From NCBI GenBank assembly GCA_946699065.1, contig CAMPDV010000006.1, positions 1,302,001 through 1,366,000 of the forward strand: 64,000 nt of DNA, in the 5' to 3' direction. The translations under genes and the position numbers were made by a program. The notes beneath the pieces are model-generated. The model searched no databases. It saw only the letters and a list, made by a program, of their open reading frames with translations, and had not been told where the DNA came from. Each line of letters begins with the position of its first letter. The first letter of the stretch is position 1. Source of the DNA: Loxodes magnus (taxonomy: Eukaryota; Ciliophora; Karyorelictea; Loxodida; Loxodidae). This document shows, one piece after another, positions 50,399 through 61,862 of this stretch.

Positions 50399-50989
50399 TA
50401 GAATAGTTCAGATGGCTGACTACTAAGGCTTTAACAAAGCATTTTAACTTTTTTTAACTTTAACTTAAAAAATTATTTTAATTTAAAGATTTATCTAATA
50501 AAAACTTTAACAGAATAAGAAAATGCTTATTCGTAATTTATAAAATAATAAATATCAACTATTTTATTTTTTTAATATAGCTATTAATTGTTTATTGTAT
50601 TAAATAAACTCATTTGTTATTAAAAGGAATATCCTATAGAAACTTCATTTTTATAGGAGATTAACATTTTAATCTTTAATATCAAGAAATAGCCTAAATT
50701 TTAGAAGTTTATTAAATTAAAACTATAAAAACAAAGATTTAAGACAGTATACTTTGAAAGAATGCTATATTAGCAGCATAATCAAATTTATTATTATAGT
50801 ATCACCTTTATTTCGTTTACCATATCTTAGCTTATTGTCTAAAATAAATATTCTCTTAAAATTTGTTTGAAGCTTTAGTATCTTTATTTTCATAATTTTT
50901 AAATTATTTTTTATTATTTTTTTCTATAAATAAAATCTCGAGAATTTATTATTTAATTCATTCATTGTTTTTAAAAATAGAGAACTTCT
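50399..50989. other. Spacer inside the inverted-repeat region
   Basis: AT-rich. Its first 80 bases carry the frame-shifted continuation of the Gag-like conserved block; the rest has no visible feature. Confidence 0.4.
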
Positions 50990-51538
50990 TCATTTACTTT
51001 AAATATTTTTTCCTGCAAAGCAAGCCTTCTTGAATGCAATAAATTCGAAGTTTTTCCTTTAATTTTCTATTATTGCCTTTTCTTTTGGCTTTAATTGGTA
51101 GCGATTTCGTATTCTATATCTTGCTTCAATATCAGTAGATAGCTATTCTTCGGTAGAAAAAATATTTTTCTAAGTTTATTGTTCTACTTTCACTAAATCT
51201 TGAATATTTAGGATGGTTCTGGCAAATATTTTCTATTATTTTAGATTTTCTTTATTATCTATTCTGTTTATGAAATTCTTCCTTAAACTTGCTGAAAGAA
51301 CGGGTTTAGAGTTAATTTCTATTTTATTATTGAGTTTTCGGATTTTTAAATTTCCTTGGAGTTTGTTAATACTTTAGTTAGTTAATAAAGATCACTAATT
51401 AGCTTTGTTAATTTTATTTCTCCATTAAAGAAGGAGAATATTGAATTAACACTTGACAAGGAATTATAAGGTTTAGTGGTAGAAGTTTTTTATTTATGGC
51501 TAATTTAATTTATAATATAATAATCTTAATAAATTCAT
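50990..51538 (-). CDS. Unknown protein, right copy of the duplicated segment
   Basis: A 182-aa frame from ATG 51538 to TGA 50992-50990. The central 155 residues equal those of the left copy at 47622. Its own start reads MNLLRLLYYKLNQPQ and its own end is KNFEFIAFKKACFAGKNI, so each copy has a different start and tail. The intact frame across the whole arm and the synonymous nature of the one difference I saw suggest both may be coding or very recently duplicated. Confidence 0.4.
51053..51518. repeat. Inverted duplication, right arm (466 bp)
   Basis: Reverse complement of 47669-48134, with the same length and near-perfect identity. The two arms enclose about 2.9 kb holding the Gag-like sequences. 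No convincing target-site duplication flanks the structure. Confidence 0.93.
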
Positions 51539-51662
51539 CACCAAATTTTATTAAATGATTGTTTAAAATATTTAAAAAAGAAATTTCTAAAAGTATTATT
51601 TATAAAATGGAAATTCATAAAATAATACCAAATAAATTATTAAGATTAATAAGATATCAAAG

Positions 51663-52460
51663 TCAAGAAAGCTTGAAAGCTTTCTGATTCTTCTTTTTTA
51701 TATTTAACCTGCTTTAAGTTAGGTTTTTACTGGTTTTTCATCCAGCATTTAGTATGATGCATAGAATGAGACGAGAATATATCAGTGTTCATTATTCCAA
51801 TATAATATTAATATTATTCTTAATAATTTTTATATTTTTCCTTCTTTAATTTTCAGAATATCTTACTATTCTTAACAAAATAAAAGATTGAATCTCGATG
51901 AATGTATTTTTTCAAAAAGTTTTTATATTTAAAAATTCTTTTGCTTTTTTTAATTTCCTCAGTTTCTCTGATTAATTTTATTGCTATTTTTCAGATCCAT
52001 CGATATCCATTTTATCTATAATTTCCTATCATTCTCTTATATTAGAATCTGATTTTTGCGAATACTCTGTTACTTTAGTAACTGAGATTAAATCTTTTCT
52101 ATTTCTAATTTCGATTTTTCTAGCATTCTTTTTATTATACCATTAAGTTTAAAGATATCTTTCTTAATTCATAATTTTTTTTAGAATATTTAACAGATCT
52201 TCTTTAACTTTAATTTTCTTCCTATAAAGGAAAAATTTTCTTTAATTTTTTATACAATAGTGTTAATTTCCTACGTTAATCTGTTTTTTAGCTCAATAAT
52301 CATTTTTATTTATTTATTATCAATTTTTTAATATTGCTATAACTTTAATATTTTGGTTTTATACAAATTTTATATCAAATTATTTTTAATGTAAGTTCTC
52401 TATAATTCTTACACATTTTACTGGAAAGCCTTCTCTATTTTTAAAGGATATAAAAATCAT
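51663..52460 (-). CDS. Basic protein of unknown function
   Basis: A 265-aa frame from ATG 52460 to TGA 51665-51663; an earlier TGA (51791-51789) would give 223 aa. It is Lys/Asn/Gln-rich with many charged helices, such as KVKEDLLNILKKIMNQERYL and NIREWQEIIDKMDIDGSE. No family is recognised. Just upstream another frame also looks protein-like (RLDRVFDYLFDTKIKLGFYV), so the true 5' exon may lie between 52460 and 52560. A perfect 8-bp hairpin sits at 51666-51685 at its 3' end. Confidence 0.4.
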
Positions 52461-52798
52461 TTTTTAACTTTTACTTTTTCCATAAATTTCTACTTTGTTA
52501 CATAAAAACCTAGTTTAATTTTTGTATCAAATAAATAATCGAAGACACGATCCAGTCTAGTTTATAATAAGATATGCAAATTGATAATGTTTTTATTTTA
52601 AAACCTTTTGATTTATAATAATTCTTTTAAATTTGTATATATGCTTATATAACTTTAATAAAGATAAAAATTGTAAAAATATAGTATATTTTAGTTTTAA
52701 AACTAGAAAAGAAGAGTATTTTTTTATATTAGCTAAATAAGATAATAAAGAGTTAATTTTCTTTACTCAATAATAATTTAAAATTTAAGTTAATCTAA
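52461..52798. other. Gap between same-strand genes
   Basis: AT-rich. The RING-H2 frame stays free of TGA across this gap until 52459-52457, but the sequence is not protein-like except near 52465-52560, which may belong to the downstream gene. Confidence 0.35.
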
Positions 52799-53556
52799 TT
52801 ATCTATTGAATTAAGACCCATTTTAATTGCTTGATTCTCTTATACTACTTTAAAGAGATTCTTCTCTTTGATCTTTCCTACATATAGGACATAAAGGGGA
52901 GATTTATAATCATTTATCTGCACATTCTTAATGAAAGATGTGTTTACATCTGAGTTCTCTAATTAAATCATTTTATACAATTTGTCAAGTGCAAATCGCA
53001 CAAATTTCTTCTTAATTGCTGCTTTAAGAAGTTGAAGAAACTGATTTTTTTCTTAGCTTTAACTATTACATTTCATCTTCTGTCATTCCTTACAATCTAA
53101 ATAAAGAACTTACGTATATTAACCTAAAAGTCGATTTTGTAAATTATTTTCAATGAGAGATTATCAAAAAGATCATTCCTATTAAACGGGTATCAATGCA
53201 AAAAGCAAAATTACTGAAGTAACTAGCTCAAAAGCAATCATAAAAATAATAAGGTTGCCAATACTTTCCCTTCATTGTGAATATAAATCATTTTTTTCCA
53301 GAACGAAAAAAAAAATTCATCCAGTTAATAAATAGCTCAAATATTTAGAAATAAGGTGTAATTTTAGCTTGTCAGGATTAAAAGGAGGCATTCAAATATC
53401 TACAGCAAACTTAAAATGTAATGATAAAATCAAATAGCAAAATCATGCCTATCAATAAATATAAAAATTCGCTAATCGTATAATAGTCTCTATTGCCAAA
53501 ACAACATCTATCATTCCTTAAACTGAAATAAAAATTTCTAATTTTCAATCTACCAT
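52799..53556 (-). CDS. Multi-TM RING-H2 protein (ubiquitin ligase)
   Basis: A membrane-anchored RING E3, about 246 aa. Exons (minus) are 53556-53114 and 53096-52799, with a 17-nt intron at 53097-53113. About four hydrophobic segments fill residues 1-140, for example WQAWFCYLILSLHFKF, YLSYLLTGWIFFFVL and IIFMIAFELVTSVILLFALI. A Ser/Gln linker follows, then a RING-H2 from about residue 180: CAIC, LRCKHIFHQECADKWL, PLCPIC, with all eight ligands. At least seven TGA codons read as Trp. The 3' end is uncertain: recognisable protein ends near TAA 52801-52799, while the first in-frame TGA is 52459-52457. It is divergent, by 365 bp, from GDT1. Confidence 0.8.
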
Positions 53557-53921
53557 CTTATTATATTTATTAATATTTTAATAGCTATAAAGTTTTTATA
53601 TTCTTTCCTAACTTTTAGCGTATTTTTAAAGGCTTTTTTAAATCTAAAATATCTTACAGTTGAATATTAGATTATTCCTTTTACTCCTGTATAATATGCT
53701 CTGCATAGTTATTTACTTTAATCATATTCTCTTATATTAAATCCTTTATTTTATTTAATTCTAATAATGCTCTTTAAAATAAGAGTGATTTGCTATTAAA
53801 TAAATTTGGCTAGATAGCTTAGTTTATTGGGCTATGAATTAAGTATATAAATATATGTTTTTAGTAGCCTTTAATAAATAAAAGAAGAACTGATAAATAT
53901 TTTATATTTCCAAGTCTTAAA
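53557..53921. promoter_or_regulatory. Divergent intergenic region
   Basis: 365 bp between the starts of the RING-H2 and GDT1 genes; likely a shared promoter region. No defined site is visible. Confidence 0.4.
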
Positions 53922-54768
53922 ATGGAACTTGATGGTTAAATTTAATAAATCGAAGAATAAGCAGTGTAATATACTACAGTAACAGCAGATATTTCTACTT
54001 TTTTGCCAAAAAAAGAAGGATTTTAAGGAGAATATTGGGATTGGGAGGATTGAATGAAAGAAGGAACTATGGGTGCTGGCTTTATGGCTTCGTTTTTATT
54101 AAATGTAGCTTCAGAACTTGGTGATAAGGTAATTTTTTTAAATCCAGACTTGGTTTATTGCTGCTATTTTAGCAATGAAATATTCAAGAACTCTAATCTA
54201 TACAGGAGCAATGATAGCTCTTGCTTTTATGACATTTCTATCTACTTCTATGGGTTACGCTGCACCTTACCTATTACCAAAAGAAGTTACAAACCTTATT
54301 GCTGTCGTTTTATTCATGATATTCGGGTTAAAACTACTCTATGAAGCTTGAACTAATAAAGTAAGAATTAAATTGTAGGATGAAGGACCTAACGAAGAAA
54401 TGATAGAAGCGGAAAAAGAAATAGCAAAAAAGGATAGTGGAATTAGGTGCTAAGAAGAACAAAAAGACAAAGATCTTTCTGAATCTAAAGTTATTAAAAG
54501 TAAAAGGAAAATTTTGTTCTAGGCGTTTACTCTTACTTTTTTCGCAGAATGGGGAGATCGCTCCTAAATCACTACTATTTCAATTGCAACAGTAAATTAA
54601 CCTATTGGGGTATTTTTAGGTGGAACTCTAGGACATGCTTTGTGTACTGGATTGGCAGTCATTGGAGGAAAAATGCTTGGAGAGAAAATATAAGAAAAAA
54701 CAATGAACTTGATTGGAGGAATTCTATTTTTGTTCTTTGCAGCATATACTTTCTTGATGCCAAATTGA
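53922..54768 (+). CDS. GDT1/TMEM165-family cation transporter (UPF0016)
   Basis: A Golgi-type Ca2+/Mn2+:H+ exchanger, 275 aa after splicing. Exons are 53922-54128 and 54148-54768, with a 19-nt intron at 54129-54147 that falls inside the first signature. The two family signatures E-x-G-D-[KR]-[ST] are complete: SELGDKT (Glu about 65) and AEWGDRS (Glu about 203), each opening a three-TM half: IAAILAMKY, LIAVVLFMIFGLKLL, then ITTISIAT and GGTLGHALCTGLAVIGG. A charged cytosolic linker separates the halves. There is no obvious signal peptide, only an acidic N-terminus with Trp encoded by TGA. It ends at TGA. Confidence 0.94.
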
Positions 54769-56440
54769 AAAAATTAACAAAAAAATTTCCAAAATTTTAA
54801 TTTTAAACCTATATATATAAAATAAAAATAATTATATGAAGCAATAAAATCCATGAACAGCAAAAATTCTCAAATTTGCAATAAGTAACATTTAAATATT
54901 ATCCTATATAATAAAACTTTAATGGCATATATTTTTTCAGATATAGATAAAAATATTACTTTAATTTAGATTTGTTTTATATGTATATAATTATTTAACG
55001 TTAAGAATTAAAGCAAAGAAATAAAAAACTCTTATGATTGCTATTTTAATATAAGCAAATAAAAATGCTTATAAATTTAGTATTTTTATTCAAAGCAATA
55101 CTCTAAAAAATTATTACAATCAATAAGATGAAATAAACTTAAATAACTAAGATTTAATATCTCTATTCTATATAAATTATTCTGAATTTGAATTTTTAAA
55201 TAATTATATATAATTATTAAGCTAAAATCATAACTTACTCTATAAAGTAGTTTAACAATTATTTGATATGAATTATTATTTTAAAAATAAATCTAAAATT
55301 AATTTTATTTACTAATATATTTTATATATAAAAATTATATAATCTTAACTTTGAGTTTTAGATTTATTAGATAGACATATTATTTAATATATTTAAACAT
55401 ATAAGCTAATTTACATAAATTTTTTAAGATATTAGATTATATGTTCAAATAATAAATAATTATTATTAATTTAAATTAATTCATATAATATACCATGAAT
55501 CATTTTAATTTATCTATTTATATGTATTTTTAAATAATTTTCTTAGTAATTATTAAGATTGTATCAATAAGTTAAGTTTAAATGCTAGTCAATTATTTTA
55601 AAATAATAAATAAAATTTAAAAAATCAGGAGAATTTAATCTATTTTAATTTGAGCTTATTAAAAATATCAGAAGCATTTACCTCTTAATTTTATAAATCT
55701 TTTGTGACTACTTATTATTGCCTAAAGCTTTTTAAATTGGCTTTATTTTTTTATTTGAGCTAATGCATTTTTAATTAATTATTTATATCTAAAATAACTT
55801 CTTATCAAATCCTTAATTCATTTTATCCTTTATAAAATCTAAAGCAAATTCATTACATTACTTTAGGTATTTGGAAATATTTTATAAGGTATAAATGTTT
55901 CTTCAATTATATTCTAGGATTATTTAATATTAAAGCAAGCTTATATTTTTAAATAGAATATGAATTATTTAATCTATTTAAATGTGATATTATATTATAT
56001 TTAATTTATTTTATATTTATGAATGTTTAATATTTAAATTGCTATCTAACAGTAGTTTAAAGACAATTAGTTTTATATTTAGAATAAACTACAATCATCT
56101 TTTTAAATTTTAAATAATCAGATTATTTGAAATCCTGATGTCTCAATATCTGCTATTATAATAAGCTATGATGGTTTAATTTAAATAATGCCGTTTTTAA
56201 AGCTGAATTATTATACTTTAATAGTGATACTTTAATGAATATTGCTTTTTTCAGTATTTTATTTATTTCAATTCTTAAATACTTACCTATATCAATTTTT
56301 TTCTCTTTAAAAGTCTAGTTTTTCCATAACTTTAAAATTATAATTTTGATAAAATAGTTTATTTTAGAGAAGTTTGATATGTTTTGTTTGTTTTATAGAA
56401 AATTTCAATTATATTTTGAAAAAAGTTGCTATTCTGCATA
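54769..56440. other. AT-rich desert
   Basis: About 1.7 kb of extreme AT richness between convergent genes. Nothing resembling a gene, RNA or repeat is visible. Confidence 0.5.
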
Positions 56441-59041
56441 TCAATTGACTGATAAATCTATTTTCTCAATTTTTTCCTTATATTATGGAAATGCAATTTT
56501 GAAAACTTAGAGATATTCCTAAACAAAGTGAACATCAAATGATTATTTCAGTTGATCGTCTAATTCTTCATAATTATCTTTATTACCTTCTGGTAAACAT
56601 AGAATGCTTACACCTTCTCTTTTTGCAGCAACTAATTTTTCCTTTAATCCTCCAATTCTCAATACCTTACCCGTAAGGCTTAGTTCTCCCGTCATTGCAA
56701 AATTTTAAATTGTAGGTTGTTTTAAAGCAAACGATAGCAGAGCAGTAGTTATTGTAATTCCAGCTGATGGTCCATCTTTCGGTATTGCTCCTTCAGGTAC
56801 ATGCAAATGAATCATACTTTTTTCTAATTCATCTGTTCCAAGTAAATTAGCTATTTTTCTTGCGTATGTATAAGCAATTTAGATACTTTCTTCCATTACT
56901 TATTTTATATTTCCTGTTATTTTTATAGAAGGATTTTCTGATTATTTTATTTTTTGAACTTCAATATATAAAACCGAACCTCCCATTTCTGTGTAAGCTA
57001 GTCCCATTACAACTCCTTTTGGAGTTTATTCATACATTTTCTCTCGTGGGAAATGAGAATGTCCCAAAAATTTCAAAAGATTAGAAGGTTAAACAACATT
57101 TACTTCTTCTCCAGATACTTATTTCTTTGCTAAAATTTCCCAAATTCTATTGATATATTTTTGCAAACTTCTAACTCCAGCTTCTCTACAATATTCTCTT
57201 ATCATTACTTCTTTAGTTTCTTATGAAACTAGCTATCCTTTGTCATGCATTCCTGACTTTATCTTTGCTTCAGGTTCTAGATATTTATTTAAAATATGTA
57301 TTTTTTCTAGTTCAGTATATCCTGGAATTCTTATGATATCCATCCTATCATATAAAGGTTTGCTAATTTCATCAGCCCAATTAGCAGTACATATAAAAAG
57401 AATTTTAGATAAATCAACTGAAGTATCCAAGTAATTATCATTAAATGCTTTATTTTATTCAGGATCTAAAATTTCTAATAATGCATTTTCGGGAGAACCT
57501 TAATTAATTCTTCTACCCACTTTATCAATTTCATCAATTAAAATAACAGGATTTTCTGTTTATGTAAGTTTCAATGCATGTACTATCTTTCCTGGTAAAG
57601 CACCAATATAAGTTCTTCTATGACCTTTTAATTCAGCTACATCATCTAATCCTCCTAAAGAAATTCTGTAAAATTCTCGATTCAAAGCTTTGGCAATAGA
57701 TCTACCAATACTAGTTTTTCCTACACCTGGTGGACCTACAAAACAAAGAATTTTTCCGTGTACATTTTCTCTTAATTTCGTTACAGCAATGAATTCTAAA
57801 ATTCTTTCTTTGATATCTTTCATTCCATAATGATCTTCATCAAGAATTTTTTAAGCTTATTGTAAATCTAAGTTTTCCTTGCTTTAAACTCCTCAAGGTA
57901 AAGCTGTTAGCCAGTCTAGATATGCCCTAATTACTTAAAATTCACTAGAATTTTTATCTGATGAAGATAATCGATCCATCTCTTCGTTGTAAATTTTTGT
58001 TACATATTCTGGAACTATTTTACCTTCTAAATTTTTGTTATATTTTTGCTTCAGGGTTTCTTTTTCATCTTTATCCATTCCTAATCTTGTTTAAACTGTT
58101 TTTAAAATTTCCTTTAATACAATCTCTTCACTATGCTTTTGTAATTTTGCTTATGCATCTTGTTACAAATTCCTCATTCCTTTTCTCATTTCAATATGTT
58201 CATCAAGTAATTCGCAAAGTTTCTTAATTCTTTTAGAAATACTTATTTCTTCGAAAACGGTCTAAATTTTATGACTATCAATCATATAACTCAAGGAAAC
58301 TGAAGCAAAATCTAGAAAATCTGTGTCATGTCTCATATCGTACTACATAGAAAATGCATCCATGCCTTATCTTTCGTACATTGTAAGCAATTACTTCAAT
58401 TCTTCCAATTTTTGCACTAAAATTTCCAAAAATTGCTTATCTTCTTGCTTCTAAGCTTCATCTTATGCAGAGATATCTTTTAAATGTTCTATTTTGTATA
58501 AAGGGAAGAAAATGTTTTGCTCCTTTTCTTGAACTTAATCTAAAAGTTTAATTTTATGCAAAGGCCTTAGTAAGATGGTTCTTTCAAGTCTATTAAAAAT
58601 GGTTTTGCAATAAGAACCTATATTAAACACATCTTCAATAGATTTCAAGGAAGAAATTCCTGCAATATGCTTTCTTTTATCTTCTATCTCTGAAGATTCA
58701 TCTTTTGGTTTTAAAAGAAAAGCTCCGACAGCTTCTGTAGAGGGATCTCTCATTAAAAATTGGAAGTGCTCCTCTGCCAATCTAAATTTAATCAAATGTT
58801 TTGGAAATAGTGGGTGTCGTTATATAGGTAAAATTCTAAGTTAATTTTACTTTTTATCTTCCTTTTTAGATCCACTTTCAAATTTAGATTCATCAAAAAA
58901 TTCTTCAATTAAGGAATCAGTTTCTTCAACTTCTTCAAACTCACCTTCTGGTTTATTTCTATTTCCATCTCCGAAAAAACTTATCATTCTTTACTAGTTT
59001 CGATTGAAAAAAAAGTTTTTTTTAAAGAAGACCTTAAGCAT
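56441..59041 (-). CDS. LON1: Mitochondrial Lon protease
   Basis: An ATP-dependent serine protease that clears damaged proteins and maintains mtDNA, 866 aa, intron-free. The start at 59041 supplies [18 protein letters not shown], a basic, Phe-rich mitochondrial presequence; ATG 58987 would lose it. The N-terminal substrate domain begins at [14 protein letters not shown]. The AAA+ part has Walker A GPPGVGKT (Lys about 442) and [10 protein letters not shown]. The protease part has KDGPSAG (Ser about 759) and GGLKEK (Lys about 802), 43 residues apart as usual. TGA 57895-57893 encodes the invariant Trp of LPWG. It ends at TGA 56443-56441. Confidence 0.97.
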
Positions 59042-61440
59042 GAATTAAAATAAAGTAAAAAGTGTCTTTAAATGAAAGAATATCATAATTATAATAATTA
59101 ATTTTCTAATTTAAAAATGGAAATTTTAACTAAAATATGCAGACTATTATGTCACTTTCATAAATATACTTTAAATTATAAACCCTCACTAAAAATCAAT
59201 ATCATTCACTTTATTAATATTTTTAATAAAATATTTAAATAAATGGTACAATTATAAGTAAATAATCATTATTACTAATTAAATATAAAAGTTGTTCTAC
59301 TAATAATCATAATTATCTTTCTTACTTTAAAATGTTTATGATTTAATTTAGTACTCTTTTCTTTTAATTTTCAGATATTTAATATTCATGCAAGCATATT
59401 AAATAAATTATTGCTAAATAATATTAAACCTGATACTCTGCTTGATATTAAAAGGATAAATTAATAAATATTAGTCAAATAATGTCTACATGCTGCATTT
59501 ATAATAGATATCATAAAAGGTTTAATTATTTCTATTAAAATTAAATTATTTATTAATATTTTATATTATTCATTTGCTATCTATAATTTTTATTATTAGC
59601 CACACTTCCACTGCTTCTCTATCTCTTTTTACTAATAAAATTTGCTTTAAATTAATATAACATAATTTATTTTTGAAGGGATGAGCTAAGTCTTTAAAAA
59701 ATTAAAAAATGCCAAATTAAAAGCATAATGATTTAATATATTTGTATTTAGTTTAATAAATAGAGAAGTTACTTTATTATTAGATAGTGATAAATTTCCT
59801 AATTTTAATGAATTGCAGCTTAAATAAAATTTAGCCTAAATAAAATACTTTATACGCAATTCTAACTTTATTTATATCAATTAATACTTTAGCCTAGCTT
59901 TTAATAAAGGCTATTAATAGCATTATATTTATTAGCTTATTTCTAAATGGCTTTATTTAATCTTAAATTTATAAACATTTATTTCTTATAGCTTAGTTAA
60001 AATTTTAGTTATATCAAACATAAAAATACAAATGAACTTAATAATTCTAATAATTACATAACTTTTTCCTATAAAATAATTAAATAAGATAATAGGTCTT
60101 TAAAGAGGTAAATGTAGTTAAACATAATGCATATAAACTTATTTTAAGAAAAGTTGTTATAATTGTAGCTATCGTCATCTATACATTTCTAGTTATGTTT
60201 AATGAAGTTTTATCTATTTATGCCTTAATATTAATTTTATATTTGCATGCTTAATGCATTCATATTTAAAATAGTGATAATTTTATTTCAATTATGCAAA
60301 TGGTGAAATTTTATTTCGAAATTAATTATTAATAAACGCTTTTTATAATGATAAATATTTAAAATCCCATTTTTAGAGCAAATAATTCTTCAAATAAATG
60401 CATAGTTTAAGATTTTTAAATGAATAGGCTTTTCTGGATTTATGAGTGTTTTATAAGAACCTTATAAATTAACCTATGTGATTTATTTTATTAATAGTAT
60501 CAAGCTTAATCTTAATTATTACATTCCTTTGATTATATACCCAAAGCTTTAAAATTTATGTTTGCATTATTTTAAGAGCATTCAAATTTTAATTATTCAT
60601 ATAAAAATTAAAACTTAGACTCATATTTATAAATTTATAGCTAAATACAGCTCTTCATTTGCTATATTTATTAAAATGAGAAATTTAAGTTAAATAATGG
60701 ATAAATATTAAGTTTTAAACAACTTAGCAAGTTTTAGAAAGTCAATAATATTTGTTTCATAATCCTTCTAGAACTTACTTACTTTTATTTAAGTTAAATA
60801 TTTGGAATAAATAAAAGATTGGTTGAACTGTAATATGTAAAGCTTAATTAAAAGCTTTAATAGATGCTATTAACTAAGCCTTTATTTTATTTAATTAGAC
60901 TAACATTTATTATAATTTTTTATTTTAATTGGTGCTTTTATAGTGCTAATTATTTTTCCATATATTCAGTCAAATTTCAGTTTGACTTAGATTTTAAAAA
61001 TTATCTTGCTAATCTGACAAAAAATGCATACTTATTAAAAATAGTGCTAATAATAAGCATTTCTAAGCATATAATTTTTAATTTCCCTAAATTTAAAAGA
61101 AAAATACTCTGAATTATTGGTTAAACTATTAGTAATTCCTAGCCTTTAGATTTATGAATTATTTAGCCTAGCTATAATTTTAAAGTTATCTTTTTAATAG
61201 CTTTATGATACCCATTACTCTTATAAACTACTAAACCTATTGTTATATTACAATATACTCTAAATTAATTGCCCCTTTAAGCACTCACATCTTATTTTTC
61301 TGACATTTCTTTATATAATACCCATTTTATTAAGCTTTTATTTAATATAGAGACAAACTAATTAGATTTCTATAATAAATAGAAGTCTATATGAAGAAAT
61401 TAAAAGTGAAGCATTAAAAAGTATAGTAGAGTATAATAAA
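59042..61440. other. AT-rich desert
   Basis: About 2.4 kb with no recognised gene, RNA or repeat. The part next to 59041 probably holds the Lon promoter. A plus frame near 60864-61110 is open but purely AT-driven. Confidence 0.5.
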
Positions 61441-61862
61441 ATGGTAGATAGTTTAATTAAATACATATTTTTAACTATCTTAATTGTAAAGAATAATTAA
61501 TTCAGTCTATAGTAATTATTGAAATTATTAAATAGAGTAAGGCAGATAAGAGTGAACTTTATAGAATCAAAATAGATGAATTAAATAACTTAAATAATAA
61601 TAAAAGAGATAATTAGATTATGCTTAATATTTAAATGGCTAATCTGTTTATCTTATAAATAGCATACATAAGAAAATAGAGTATTATTATGATAATGATA
61701 TTATTAGGCGTTTTAATTGTTTATATTTATATAATAGATTTTCTTGGAGAGATAAATTTAAAAATATAATAAGATAAGAAAAATACTGAGATAAGAAAAA
61801 AGTCAGAGATTAATAAGTTAAAATTTAAAATTGTTTTATTCGTTAAAATATGGATTATCTGA
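61441..61862 (+). CDS. Small two-TM protein
   Basis: A 133-aa protein. Exons are 61441-61485 and 61506-61862, joined across a 20-nt intron (61486-61505, GTAAA..TTCAG) that restores a coherent frame. Hydrophobic segment one spans the intron (IFLTILISIVIIEII); segment two is IIMIMILLGVLIVYIYIIDF; between them is a charged Asn-rich helix. It ends at TGA 61860-61862, which overlaps the next ATG. The frame is open further 5' without an ATG, so the start may be upstream. Confidence 0.4.
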
